A stretch of 64,000 bases of DNA from Leishmania panamensis (GCF_000755165.1 NC_025880.1:187311-251310), one strand, 5' to 3'. Shown: positions 20,338-31,093, counted from the first letter of the stretch. Program-made: numbers and translations. The notes: a model not told the origin generated them from the sequence alone.

Positions 20338-21195
20338 TGAGTACTGTCACGAGAAAGAGAGAAGGGGGGAGGCTTTTAAAGCAGCGCAAAGCCGGCCATG
20401 CAGTGATGACCCGCACGCACACACGCAAAGAGAGCGGAGAGGAAGAAAAAAAAACTCGCGTGAGGGAGGAGTACAGTTGAGAAAGCGGAAGCAATAGAGG
20501 TGCGCATGTGTGCGTTTACAGGAAAGAAGAGTTGCGAAGGAGGGGGCAAAAGAGAAGCTGAGATGCAGAGAGTGAGGTGGAGAGGGACATCGTCGCCCAA
20601 TAGTGAAAGACAGCTCACACGTAAAAGAACAGACCTACTCGACACGATACGCCAGCGCTGCAGCGCTACGGTGAGCTCGCAGCCTAGCTATGCACACCAG
20701 CAACGGCTACTTTACCCCGCCGCTATACTGTCGCCACAGAAGATGATGAAAAGGACACGAAAGGTGCACGCAAAAGTCGCGCTTAGATAGCGATAGATGA
20801 ACTGTGCTCTCAGTGATTTTTTCTTCGTCCAGACATGCGCCCTTGAACTGCACAGTGCAAGTGACACATGTAATACACACTAATGCAGTAGACGGCGGCA
20901 CGTTGCCAGCCGTTGCCAGACACAGAAAGGTGGCGCAACCGCATCGGCAGTAGCAGCCCCCATCATCGACCACGACAGCGGCGAAGGGAGCAAGGGAGCA
21001 GCGAGTGGCAGAAGCAAAGATCCCGGGGGAGTATGGCGACCATCTGCGTCAAAAGATGCCCAGTGCCGCTACCAAAGGGCAAAAAAAAAACGAAAGAAAA
21101 CGTGGGGCCGGTAAGGCAGGAAGGTGACGGAAAGCGAACAGTGTGCACTCGTACAAGCACATAAACCCTTCTGTCGGAACCCAAGAGACTACCCT
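20338..21195. other. spacer between the 676-aa gene and the NKAP-like gene
   Basis: About 860 bp. Purine-rich plus-strand runs (20350-20375, 20435-20465, 20525-20560, 21080-21095) provide minus-strand pyrimidine tracts. No gene, tRNA or repeat recognised. Confidence 0.5.
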
Positions 21196-23226
21196 CTAAT
21201 GCTCCTCAAGGCTCCCATCCTTCTCGCTCTGCACCTCGCTCACCGTACCTGGGCTGTTCACTGGCGCCCCTTCAGCTACTGATGTTGCTGCCACGCCTAC
21301 TAACAAGGCACGTCGCAGTGTTTCGGACACGCGCAAGCTCTCAATAAACTCCAGCACCTCTTCCTGTGACAAGCGCACCACGCTCTTCGTGTTGATGGGT
21401 AGCGACGCCATCGAAACCTCGTCCGAGGTTGCTGCCGGAGCGGTGCTGCGCTTCAGCTCTGTTGCCACCCCTGTGCTCTTCATCTTTTGGGGTGGCTCGA
21501 GCGGCCTGGCGGTGGCTTGGTTGTCTGCTGGAGCGGAAGCCGCCGTAGAGTCGCGGCTGCGCTTCGCGCCGGCGACGCACGTCTTTCCGTGCGGTGCACT
21601 GTCCTCTGCAGTGTCGTCACCCGTCGCGACCTCATAGTCAGCGCCATGGGTTGCGGAGGAAGTGAAGTGCCGCTGGTCGGCAGAGGCCGCACTCACCACA
21701 GTGGTCATCAATGACGGATTCACGAGAGAACCACTCACAACCGTCGGCAAGGGACGCGTAGCTGATAGATCCCTGACAGGCCGCATCTTCTTCTTCCGTA
21801 TGGTGATGTGGCCGTTCTCGAGAACTAGGTCGTCGTCGTCGTTGACCCACGTGCGAGTAGTGCTGGCAGTACCGGGCGGATGAGTCGCCGGTGCGACCTC
21901 AGAAGTGGGCCTATTCATGTCAGGGGCGACCGCGCGGCTCTCTGGTCTCGTCTCATCGTTGACCGTATCAAACCTTTTCATGCTCTTTGATGCCTTCTCC
22001 TTTGCCTTGCCATTGTCTGTGCTTCTGCGAGGCTCGCTGCTGCTACGACTGCTCCACCCAGTAGAGGTGCTCCAGCCGTCGTCATTGTCGACCCGACTAC
22101 CAGGTGCCCCTCGGTCGGTGGATGGTGGGAGACCGTCGCGAGAAACATGCCCGGTGGTTACGGTGGCTGGCCCTGCCGCAGCAGACAGTGGTGCGGAAGC
22201 CTGATCATAGTTTAGACCTCCCGGCCGACAGCGGGCCTCTACTTCAACCCTGCTGAACACTCGGAGCGGAGGTAGCTCGGCGCACAAGGAGTCCAGCAAC
22301 TCCTCCTTCTCATTCGCAGAGAAGCTGTACGCAACACAGCCCCCGTCAAACACTCGGTGACCCGGAGGGCCGCGGACCTCAATTGGCAGTAGCGACGGAG
22401 GTGGAGTAGTATCTAGCACGAGCGACTGCAGCTTTGCCGATGCCACTGAGGGCGACGGTTGAACAAGATGTAGGCGGTGTGAGGTAGTTGAAGTGCCACC
22501 GTGAATAGAACTCGGAGAGGATGCGGTCTTCACCAGAGGGGGTGCGCGCGGCACAGAAGGTGGTCTCAAAATGGAGCGTAGAGTGCCTTGAAATAAGTCG
22601 GGTGCACCACGCCTGCTCGCACTCTGGACAGGAGCCCCACCACTCTCCGATGAGACCCCAGCGTCAGCCCCGGGAAGAACATGACGTAGCGCCGCGGCGG
22701 CGTCCGGGAAGGAACCGCAAATGCAAGGCTCCGAGAACTCCGCGGCAAACCCCACCTCCTCCAGCTCAGCCGCTGCTATTTGAGGCTCGGTGTGGGGAAG
22801 CGAGCGACAAGCCTTCACATTGGCCGTCGATGGCTCATCGTCGTTCGATGACTCCGCCCTCCACGCGCACCGGCGCACCGCTAACGCGGTGGTACACATA
22901 TACCGTGCATCCTCATATGTTATGGATGTCAATGACACCCCATCGGATGGCACCCCAGGTGTCGCTGTGGTGAGAGATACTGAGCTATTATACGACTCCA
23001 CCAGCGGTCGTTGCGCAAACAGTGGTGCGGCCATTACACGTCCCGCAACGTCCGGCAGCTGGCTCGCGAGTCGCAGAAGACTTTCCATATCCGCCGCACC
23101 ATCCGTGGATAGTCCGCCGCTAGAAGCGGCGCCGCCCGTGTTGCGAGACGCCGAGGTCGCCTCCATAATTTGGAGAATGCGCGGGGCCGTCCACGGTGTC
23201 AAGACATCACTAACTCTATTGAGCAT
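21196..23226 (-). CDS. conserved-looking hypothetical protein, 676 aa, mostly disordered
   Basis: I do not recognise it. Seen: high Ser, Thr, Pro and Ala content, GC-rich third positions like the neighbours, and two segments that look folded: the first 35 residues (MLNRVSDVLTPWTAPRILQI) and a segment near the middle beginning HRVFDGGCVAYSFSANEKEE. A basic patch, ITIRKKKMRPVRDL, lies in the second half, and the last 50 residues form a charged helix around LSQEEVLEFIESL. Start: the frame opens at a TTG at 23379, but the first in-frame ATG is at 23224-23226; a pyrimidine tract (minus strand, about 23340-23365) and an AG just after it lie within the extension, supporting the ATG. No transmembrane segment or signal peptide. 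Function not assigned. Confidence 0.7.
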   Translation of the reverse strand: MLNRVSDVLTPWTAPRILQIMEATSASRNTGGAASSGGLSTDGAADMESLLRLASQLPDVAGRVMAAPLFAQRPLVESYNSSVSLTTATPGVPSDGVSLTSITYEDARYMCTTALAVRRCAWRAESSNDDEPSTANVKACRSLPHTEPQIAAAELEEVGFAAEFSEPCICGSFPDAAAALRHVLPGADAGVSSESGGAPVQSASRRGAPDLFQGTLRSILRPPSVPRAPPLVKTASSPSSIHGGTSTTSHRLHLVQPSPSVASAKLQSLVLDTTPPPSLLPIEVRGPPGHRVFDGGCVAYSFSANEKEELLDSLCAELPPLRVFSRVEVEARCRPGGLNYDQASAPLSAAAGPATVTTGHVSRDGLPPSTDRGAPGSRVDNDDGWSTSTGWSSRSSSEPRRSTDNGKAKEKASKSMKRFDTVNDETRPESRAVAPDMNRPTSEVAPATHPPGTASTTRTWVNDDDDLVLENGHITIRKKKMRPVRDLSATRPLPTVVSGSLVNPSLMTTVVSAASADQRHFTSSATHGADYEVATGDDTAEDSAPHGKTCVAGAKRSRDSTAASAPADNQATARPLEPPQKMKSTGVATELKRSTAPAATSDEVSMASLPINTKSVVRLSQEEVLEFIESLRVSETLRRALLVGVAATSVAEGAPVNSPGTVSEVQSEKDGSLEEH

Positions 23227-24579
23227 TATTGGCACGGAGGAAGAGACACACACGGCCGCTACTTCAAAGGAGTGCGCCGCGGACTGTCCTTCTTTGCCCT
23301 CTGGAGGTGGTAGCGGGGAGGAGAAGCCCCAGAGGCTTTGAAGTGAAGAAAAAGAAGAGCGGTAGTCTAATGGTAACAATCGGACACTGTAGGGGGAGCA
23401 ACGTGACGCAGTGCCGTCATCTGCTCGTCGATCAGCGCAAGTACTGAGGGACCAATCCTGATGTTTTGTCTTGCTTGAACGCCAGAGGTCGTGCTATCCC
23501 CTGCTTGTACTGTGCTTCCCCCTTCTTATGGGTGCTGCAGAGAGGCCGGTCAGGAGAAACGCGTAACGCTGTAGGGAAGAGATGGCTAAGCCAGACGAGC
23601 CAGTGGGTATCAAATCATCTACGACGTCGAGAAGTAGCCCGTCTTTATTTTCCGCTTGAGTGAGGGGAGTGGACTCTGTGGAACATGTAAAGGAATTGCG
23701 AAATACAACGGAGAGAAACAGCTGGCGTGAGCATGAAGAATGCACATGGTGCCTCGAAACCCTTTCGAGCATGTGAACCAGCCCTCCACCCCTCTTCTTG
23801 TCAACACACGTACACGCTCTTGCGCATATGAATGGCTCCACAAAAAGCAGATGCCGCACCAGAAACCCATGTAAGCTGGACTCAAGTGGAAAGATGCGAG
23901 CGCTACGTAGAGAGCGCGGCACGCTGACGCCATGCATGGAGAACAGGGAAAGGGGGTTCAGAGCTCTGTACCCTTCAGTCTCCGCACTTGTGGGAAGTAG
24001 CCGCGAACACATCGACAGGAGTATTTTCACCTCCCACTGTGTTGGATTGTTTCCTCCGTGCTCTTACAACTCTATCCCCGATAAGCTTTCGATTTGCATT
24101 CGTTTTCTGCTCGTTTCACCTGCATGAGGAAAAGAGAAAATAGGTGAACGCATGTGCTCAGAGAGCAAACAAAAAGGTCATGAACATCGTTTCCCCCATA
24201 CAAAGGGGGGGGGGTAGAAGCGTTGCTATACATGTATGCTCTAGCAAGGGAGTATTTTTTTAAAAAGCACGGAGGGCGAAGGTCTGCGTAGGTTGTGAGA
24301 AGCACGAAAAAGGACATATGAAGGCAGAACAGTGCAAAACAAGAAAAGCATCAGCGGGATAAAGGCTGAGTGAGCGGCAGCTAGGAGAGCAACATCTCCT
24401 GGGTGCTTGTGTTCGCATGTGGGGTGCGAAGCATGCGATCAGCAGGTTACTCTAATCGCTGCCTGAGCAACACAAATAGCTGTAGTACACAATCCCACTG
24501 CGTGGTGGCTTGAACGCCGCCCTCGCAACTGCCCCATATCACCTCCTGTGTAACCTCACATCGTAGATGCGTGGCTCTG
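23227..24579. other. spacer between CCDC40 and the 676-aa gene
   Basis: About 1.35 kb. It contains the pyrimidine tract for the 676-aa gene (23340-23365, minus strand), a G10 run at 24205-24214, and A/T-rich sequence near 24250-24265. The open frames at 23494-24030 and 23619-23933 (minus) are Ser/Leu/Cys-rich and not convincing. Confidence 0.5.
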
Positions 24580-27207
24580 TCAGATGCTTGTCATCAAGTC
24601 CTGCAAGGACGGAGCAAGGTCTGGGAACTGCGCCGACAACTCCTCTATGACATTTGCCACCGCCAGGCGGCCCTCATCCAGCCGCGCTGCCTCCGTCGCG
24701 GACTCCTCGGGGTAGCACAAGAGCCGGTACGTGCCTGCCTCACCATCCCGCAACCGTTGGAGGTTGTTCTGCCGCAGTCGCTTCTCGTCTTCAGCGCGCG
24801 TTCGCTCTTTCTTAGCCGCAGCGATTTGACCCTGCAAATCCTCAATCTGAGCGTCTAGGTTCTGTATTTCGTGCTGGGTACGGTCCACATCCGCTGCGAT
24901 GCGATCCATCTCTGCCATGCTCTCCTTGATTAGTTTCTCTTTCGTGCGCGACTCCTGCCGCTTCGCATTCAGTTCCTTGAATAGGCGAGTGTTCTCCTTT
25001 TCCACAGCGACCCTAGTTGCGCCGTTCTTGTTCTTCTGAGACGCTATCTGAATTGCCTTGCCTTTCGTCCGAATGGCATCGCGATGGTCGATCATCTTTC
25101 GCATCTCCTCGATGAGGAATTTCTGCTCGCGCTGCAGCTGCGACATACGCTGCTCCATGAATGTGATCTCCTTCTTCATCTTTTCCATCTCGGCACACCC
25201 GATTGTGGGGTCCAGCGCCATCTCTGTTTCCCGAGCAACCTGCAGCTTCCGCTCCCAGAACATGATGTCCCGCTCGCAGGAGAGGATCTGCTCGACAATG
25301 TCCGACTTGCTCTGACGGGTTTCATCTACCTTCTTCTCGAGCTGAATGGCTTCACGCTTCCTCTCCTCAAGTCGTCGAACCAGATCGTTTTCAAGAAAGA
25401 ACACGTCATCAGAGGCGTTTCGCTGTGCGCCATTACTGTGGCTGAGCAGCGTGTTTACCTGCTTCATTTCTAGATGCATTGCGTTTGACTTGTTCTGCAA
25501 GTTCGCAACCTGCTGCTTTCCTTCGCTGATGTTGGCAAGAAGGCGGTCCTTTTTCTGGGCCAGAATGGTCGCCTTCGTCTGTGCATCGAGGATGGCTTCG
25601 TTGATGTCATTCATGGTGTTCTTGTAGTTAACCAACTCGGTTTGCAACCGAATCCACTCCTGTTGTAGTGCCTCGTTCTCGCTAGATTTAGAGGCAATGG
25701 CCTTGGAAAGACTGTTGATTGTCGCCTCGAGGGGTCCGACATGATCGCCCTGCATATCGTTGTGCGCTGCTAGAATCCGCTCGTATTGATGATTGAGCTG
25801 GTCAAGCTGGTTTTGCTTGCGATCGATCTCATCGTTTCGGCGGCGAATGTCGACCTGCATCTTCTCTACCATCGCACTACGCGACTGCAGTTCCTTCTCA
25901 AGGTCAGCAAGAGAGGTTGCAAGCGTTTCGTTGTACGCTTTCGACTGCAGTGTATCCACGCGAATTCGCGCCAGTTCGTTCTCCATCTGAGTTACCTGTT
26001 GCTCCTTTGCGCGGATAGAGTCCTTGATCGTTCGAATCTCCAGCAGCGCTCCTTGGCTCTCCTGCTTCAAGGTGCACTCCTTGCTCAGATGCACCAACAC
26101 CTCATTCTCCATTTCAACGATGGCCTTGGCGTGCTTTGCAATCTGCTTTTCCACCTCTGATAGCTCAGCTACCTTGTCTTTCATTTTCTGCTCCTGAGCC
26201 TTGCGCTCTTGGATTGTATTTGCAATGCTCTTTTCCAAGAGTGCATATGCTTTAGTGGCTTCCTCCTTCTTCGTCAGCAGCCCATCCATCTGCGTTTCCA
26301 ATATGATGATTTCATTGTCAATGCGAGACATGAACGCAGTGAGTTTCGCATTTTCTGCCTGTTTCGTGCGAATGTCACGGCGGTAGCCAGTGATCTCGTT
26401 CTCGAGTACAAGGAGTTCATTTTTCTGTTGTTGCAGCGCCTCTTCGGTCTTCCGCACTGCATCCTGCCGTCGCTGCATGCCGATAAGAGAGCTTCGCCAC
26501 TGCTGAACGAGCTGCTTCTTCTCGATAACAATGGCCTCCATTTCCGATGTTGCATCGGCCAATGTTTCGCGAGCGCGCTTTGTTTCCTCACGCTGGCTGT
26601 CTATCTGTTCATCTAGCGTTGCACTCTCGTTCTCGAGTGCCTTGATGCGCTCCTGCATGGAGAGGATGAGTGAATCTTGTCGTAGCTTTGCCTTCTCCAG
26701 GTTGGTGATATCGTCCTCCGTCTTGTGAGCCGCGCGACGCTCAAGCTCCACCTCATCCTTCAATTCTCGATTGAACCGCTCCACCTTCATCAGCGTCTCC
26801 GTCAGCTTCGTCAGCTCGTTGTGGTGGCGGGTATACTGTTTTTGCAGGTCGTCAACCTTCTTCTGAGCGCCCTCTGCCGCAGCAGAGAGCTCCTCACGGG
26901 CACGCAGCCTATCATCGTGTTGCTGCTGAATTGCTGCGTGCTTCTCGTGGTACCCCTCCAGGGTCTTTTGCAGTGTTGCCAGATGCTGTTGGGCATTGTA
27001 GAGGTCCACACCACAGCTTTCGCGCTCTTTTTCGACACCTGACAGTTCATTCTTCGTCTCATGGATCTGTTGCGATAGCTCCTGCAAGTGTTTCCGCAGC
27101 TGCTCTTCGATACGGCGCTGCACTGGTGCGAGAATATCCGATTCAGGGTCCATCTCAGAAACGTCGCTGTCGCTTTCATAAGCGACACTCTCATTTGGAG
27201 ACGGCAT
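24580..27207 (-). CDS. CCDC40: CCDC40/FAP172-like axonemal coiled-coil protein, 875 aa
   Basis: Known role: CCDC39/CCDC40 (FAP59/FAP172) form the molecular ruler along axonemal doublets that sets the 96-nm repeat and anchors the radial spokes and nexin-dynein complexes. Seen: an acidic N-terminus (SDSDVSEMDPES), then near-continuous heptads from about residue 30 to 830. The C-terminal third matches the CCDC40 family: CERDIMFWERKLQVARET, then a MKKEITFMEQRM segment with the family's spacing, and a tail ending around QFPDLAPSLQDLM, which parallels the PQFQEAL end of CCDC40. Length (875) is smaller than human CCDC40 (about 1140), which has a long N-terminal extension. The open frame begins 17 codons upstream at a TTG; the first ATG is taken. 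A 5' acceptor is seen at 27341-27342. Confidence 0.85.
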   Translation of the reverse strand: MPSPNESVAYESDSDVSEMDPESDILAPVQRRIEEQLRKHLQELSQQIHETKNELSGVEKERESCGVDLYNAQQHLATLQKTLEGYHEKHAAIQQQHDDRLRAREELSAAAEGAQKKVDDLQKQYTRHHNELTKLTETLMKVERFNRELKDEVELERRAAHKTEDDITNLEKAKLRQDSLILSMQERIKALENESATLDEQIDSQREETKRARETLADATSEMEAIVIEKKQLVQQWRSSLIGMQRRQDAVRKTEEALQQQKNELLVLENEITGYRRDIRTKQAENAKLTAFMSRIDNEIIILETQMDGLLTKKEEATKAYALLEKSIANTIQERKAQEQKMKDKVAELSEVEKQIAKHAKAIVEMENEVLVHLSKECTLKQESQGALLEIRTIKDSIRAKEQQVTQMENELARIRVDTLQSKAYNETLATSLADLEKELQSRSAMVEKMQVDIRRRNDEIDRKQNQLDQLNHQYERILAAHNDMQGDHVGPLEATINSLSKAIASKSSENEALQQEWIRLQTELVNYKNTMNDINEAILDAQTKATILAQKKDRLLANISEGKQQVANLQNKSNAMHLEMKQVNTLLSHSNGAQRNASDDVFFLENDLVRRLEERKREAIQLEKKVDETRQSKSDIVEQILSCERDIMFWERKLQVARETEMALDPTIGCAEMEKMKKEITFMEQRMSQLQREQKFLIEEMRKMIDHRDAIRTKGKAIQIASQKNKNGATRVAVEKENTRLFKELNAKRQESRTKEKLIKESMAEMDRIAADVDRTQHEIQNLDAQIEDLQGQIAAAKKERTRAEDEKRLRQNNLQRLRDGEAGTYRLLCYPEESATEAARLDEGRLAVANVIEELSAQFPDLAPSLQDLMTSI

Positions 27208-27697
27208 TTTATCGATTACTTTCCTCCTTTTCTTTGGTAGTTCTATGAAAAACCACAACCGTCACCAAGCTGATGTTCTAAAGCTTCGACAACCAAAGCG
27301 ATAAGTTTGAAAGGCTGATGGAGAAAAATAAGCAATACTACTGCAAAAAAGCATTTGGGGGAAAAGGAAAACTAGGCAGGTGTGCATATAGATTCCATAT
27401 CGCATTTTTGACCACGATGCGAGGAGTTTGGTACTTGCAAAGGTGCTCGACAATAGTGTTTTTTAAAACAGACTAAATAGCTCTTCAGATAGCCGAGAAG
27501 CACGAGTGCTCTCAACTGCCAAGCAGCATGATTGACAATCAGAGTGAAGTACAGCAGTTTTCACTATTTTCCACACTTAGGTCCCTATGCAGGAAAAAGG
27601 AAGACTGACTAGCGTCTTTGTTGTTGCTTTGTCTTTTGTATCCGCTTTCCTCTCCACACACCACCAAGAGAAACTGGAGGTACTCATGTGAAAATAC
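27208..27697. other. AT-rich spacer between mS41 and CCDC40
   Basis: About 490 bp holding the 5'UTR and splice signals of CCDC40 and the 3'UTR of mS41. It marks the left edge of the AT-rich zone around the strand switch. No gene recognised. Confidence 0.5.
27341..27342 (-). promoter_or_regulatory. candidate trans-splice acceptor AG for CCDC40
   Basis: The minus strand reads a pyrimidine tract over about 27343-27370 (TTTTCCTTTTCCCCC) and ends CTTTTTTGCAG, giving a leader of about 133 nt to the ATG at 27207. Confidence 0.55.
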
Positions 27698-28270
27698 CTA
27701 TTTGCGTGCTGCACCGCTTTTCTCAGCAAGTCGTTTTTCTTCTTTCACAGCCCATTCCGGCATCTGATTGATTTCATTATAGTTAGGAACAGGGGCCTGA
27801 TCGATGCCGTTCTGATGAGGGCGGTACTTCTCTGGTAACTCCGGCACTATGCGATAGCTATAGTCTTTCGTTTTGAATTGTTTATAATATAGCCATTCCT
27901 CCTTCGTATCAAAGCGCTCAGGGGGGTTACCGTTTTGAAAAGCCAGAACTGCAGCACGGATAGCACGGCGCGTAAGAAGTGGAACACCGCGTGTGCGGAG
28001 CTCGCGTTTGCTACACGTCATCAAGTCATTCCAATCTTTGAATGTTGCTTTGAAATCGCTTGTTGGGGCTAAACGATGGACATCAACCTTTTCCAAAAAC
28101 ACCTCATGGTTTGGCACATACGACGTTGGTGGCCGAATCACAACGGGCAGTACTTCGGAGCGCATTGATGTTTCTATAGGGGCGAGCTTGCGCGGGTCAG
28201 GCATGTATGTGTACTTGTACGCTTTGTGTGGACCAGTAGTCTGGTCCAGAACTCTAGTTGTGTAGCGCAT
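27698..28270 (-). CDS. mS41: mitochondrial small-subunit ribosomal protein mS41 (IGR motif), 190 aa
   Basis: Seen: residues about 56-112 form an IGR-type domain: EVFLEKVDVHR, then FKDWNDLMTCSKRELRTRGV, then RRAIRAAVLAFQNG. This corresponds to the IGR consensus (FL..IGR...FxxWxxLLTxSSxELKxxGIPxxxRRxIL). Known: the domain defines fungal Fyv4/mS41, a mitoribosome small-subunit protein, and kinetoplastid mitoribosomes contain mS41. After the domain is a tail rich in Tyr, Pro and Lys (EEWLYYKQFKTKDY and PELPEKYRPHQNG), typical of extensions that wrap the ribosome. It is the first gene of the minus-strand block beside the strand switch, and its codons are more A/T-ending than those of genes further left. 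A splice acceptor candidate is at about 28325-28326 with a CT/T tract upstream on the minus strand. Confidence 0.8.
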   Translation of the reverse strand: MRYTTRVLDQTTGPHKAYKYTYMPDPRKLAPIETSMRSEVLPVVIRPPTSYVPNHEVFLEKVDVHRLAPTSDFKATFKDWNDLMTCSKRELRTRGVPLLTRRAIRAAVLAFQNGNPPERFDTKEEWLYYKQFKTKDYSYRIVPELPEKYRPHQNGIDQAPVPNYNEINQMPEWAVKEEKRLAEKSGAARK

Positions 28271-28994
28271 CGTGACGCCTGAGAGTGGAATGTAAAGAAA
28301 ATCCAGCTACCTGAGTAGCTCGTGCTATGAACAGATAAGACATTATAAAGCCACAAGTAAAACAGAAGAAAAAATAAGCAAGAATATATATAACCATAGG
28401 GATTAGTTCAAGAAGTCAATCACATGCAGCGAAATGTCATAAGTAAGAGCTGCTTTACAAAGCAGCAACGCAAAAAAAAGGCACATAAATGGTGCTGATT
28501 CATATGTCAGCGTATCGCATGATCCAAAAGAGCACATACACCTGTACTCTGTGACCATGTGAAATTCCACACACAAGTTACACAACAGTGATTGCTAAAT
28601 GTTCTGCAGCTATAGATTCATTCTGTCCTGGCGAGTAGCGATGTCAGATCCTGAAGCGGAACTCAATCTGAGATTAATCCTCGTTGACATACGCGCAGCA
28701 AGAACCTTAAGGCTTGGCCCGGTGTACCAAATACAATACGCTATGCTTGTGTGTTTCCTCTTCTATAAAAGACAGTTTCCACAGTTGTCAAGATACATAT
28801 ACAGCGAAATAGGGCTTCTAATGTCGATGCAAACCATTTACAATCAACGGCTTAACACTCATCTACATATGCGCACCACAGACTACACATAACTCTTCAC
28901 TCTAGCACTTCTCTGTGCACTGCATTATACATCATTTTTAGATCAAAGAATCACTTCCTTTAAAAACACTTCTATCTACTGCTGTACAACTTAA

Positions 28995-29340
28995 GTTCAG
29001 ATCCGCTCTACACCGGGCCTGTCGCAGGCCCATTGCGTCGCGCGAAGCTGGGCGAGACACGCGCCACAGCAATGCGCCAGCCCAGCCACCCCGACACGGC
29101 CCCTGCCCCACTCCACACCCACCCCACGCCCCCACATCGCGCCGGCACCCCGCCCACCATACGGGTGGCGCAAACACGCTACTGGCCGCAGGCCGCTCCG
29201 ATGCAGCGCCGTCCAGGACCCGGCCGCCGACATCAGCAGCGAAACACCGCCCTGACATCCCTGCGTCGTGGGCGCTGGACCCCCTGTCACCACCAGAAGC
29301 GGTGCGGCATTGGGCAGGGAGAGGGGGGTTGCCGGGCTTC
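28995..29340. repeat. SIDER2-like dispersed repeat, copy 3 (truncated)
   Basis: About 346 bp matching the left four fifths of the copies at 10091 and 12873. It begins GTTCAGATCCGCTCTACACC, lacks about a dozen bases (the CCCTCTTCCACGG part) near its left edge, and stops after GCCGGGCTTC, before the GACCGCGCGCGGGGG end present in the other two. Its extreme GC content stands out against the AT-rich strand-switch region, which supports insertion rather than local origin. Confidence 0.75.
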
Positions 29341-29569
29341 TTTAGATAGTGGGTGCGGGCCTTGATACCGACCTGAGAAGCTCCTTCTTGTCACGGACCA
29401 TTAACCGATCTAGAAGGTTGCAAAGAAACAAGTGTAAGAGGGACAGCTTGAGGACATCTTAGTGGTATCATGTGCAAGTATTTTAACATCAATCTAGAAA
29501 GCATCGTGTCGTATCCTTATTGCCAGAAAAACAGTAATCCACAGATCTAAGAGTCACAAAGACATTCAC

Positions 29570-30954
29570 ATGTATGCTATGGTATTGGAGGACAGTGAGG
29601 TGTAAAGTGGTGTTCAAAGTGTTCGGGAATTTCGAAGCTGCTTCAAAGTTGAAGTAACTCCGCATTCAAAATTGCGTGATATTCACTGGCAAACGCATTC
29701 TCGTGCAAGCAGGAAGTCGAACTCAAGAGGCGCTGAGTTGAATTTGGAGAGAAAAGTATTGAGGAGATGTAGCTCTAATTACCGTCACAGTATTAATGCA
29801 TTTCAGAAATACAGAACTTCGGTCGCAGGTAGCTGAGGGTAACATAGATATTGCATGGTACCTCTAAAAGGAAAAAAAACTAGGTGCTCCGTGCCAGAAA
29901 ACAGGAAACGCTGAAACTCTTCATTTAGTAAGGCGATGGCAAGTGTGAATGAAAGATCAGAGAAATCTGTGACGTGGCAACAAAGTCCGAGCACTTCATT
30001 TCCTCACGTACCACACTACCCTGAGTGAAGCAGTGGAAGTCGTCTGCTGATCTATTTGCCCCGTGCGAAGTGATCTTTTGCAAGTCCACAGGTAATGTCA
30101 TTCACCGAGATGCACCTGCACTCGAGGGTTTACTGCAGTCGCTCAGCTTTCCTGACTTCACCACGGCTGGCAGGGCTAGGCGACATCGTCATGGAAGGCG
30201 AAGAACACATCATAGTGCGCATGTCATTCACTTCAACTGCCCGCGCAAGCGCAAATTCTGTCTTCAGCACCGGGACCGAGCAGCGCGTAATCATTGGCAA
30301 TTTTTTTAGCTTACAATCGTATTCCTGTTGACTTTTCAAAATGAAAAGTGCCAAAGAGAAGCCACGTAATGTGCAGCCCTGCAAACAGTTCAATTTAAAA
30401 GGGAGCATGCAAGTGTGGTTCTCTCTCCCCCCCCCCTGCGGTATGCCTGACTCCAGCTGCGCGGAGAAAGGATGCGGCGACAACATGCACAAATCCTGGC
30501 GAAGGACCATGAGAGGGTAGGTTTCATACATTCCCCTCGCCCCCTTCCCCCGCTTAGCCGTTTTGAATGAATAACAAACTGGTGAGTGACGAAAGCGAGC
30601 CCGATTCCAGTTGCCGGATCCAGTGGATCAGAGAAAACTCTAAAATTCAAAGAGTATTCTCTCTTGCCAAGAGTGGCACAGGGTATAAAGCGAGAGAGAG
30701 ACTGCTTGCCAGGCGAAACTTACTGTAGAATCCTATTCAGTCAGGACACCGTCATTTTTGTGATAATTTCACGGACGCTTTCGCCCCCACCTTTCGGATC
30801 GGCAGCACTCAAACCTGCTGAGAGGTACTGGTGTGCATTGCGCTCCGTGAACTATCTCCCTGAAGCCTTCACCATTTCTCCCTCGACCGTCATGGCAACA
30901 TACACATACGCGCTGGCTAAAGCTGCACCGTGGTACCGTCATTACATGTGACAT
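29570..30954 (+). pseudogene. possible decayed protein gene in the strand-switch region
   Basis: Three stretches read like protein but not in one frame. At about 29570-29835 an ATG opens MYAMVLEDSEV, then a TAA, and the same frame stays open for about 75 more codons. At 30025-30331 one frame gives PCEVIFCKSTGNVIHRDAPA and a second takes over with GDIVMEGEEHIIVRMSF and TGTEQRVIIGNFFSLQSY. At 30586-30954 a GTG-initiated frame gives ETYCRILFSQDTVIFVIISR and ends with MATYTYALAKAAPWYRHYM. No family is recognised. Stops and frame changes would make this a pseudogene if it is real; chance open frames in AT-rich DNA are the alternative. Confidence 0.25.
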
Positions 30955-31093
30955 AATCTTCATAGCTCTGTTGCGCTGCTTTGAGCTTATTTCTATTAAC
31001 ATGTGCTCTTACTTCTTACTTTGGTCATGATGGATTGCGTACTCCAATAGTGGTGCATGAACTTAAAGAGTTGTTCTAGAGTGTGCAAGAGAG

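Larger units (their letters stand above)
28271..31093. promoter_or_regulatory. divergent strand-switch region (probable Pol II transcription start region)
   Basis: Genes to the left read leftward from 28270 and genes to the right read rightward from 31094, leaving 2.8 kb between. Known: in Leishmania and Trypanosoma, divergent strand-switch regions are where polycistronic transcription starts, marked by acetylated H3 and variant histones, without classical promoter boxes. Seen: AT-rich sequence without TATA-like consensus, a truncated repeat at 28995-29340, a C-run at 30427-30436, and several short coding-like pieces (29.57-30.95 kb). No tRNA or 5S gene is visible, although such genes often occur at strand switches. 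Confidence 0.75.
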
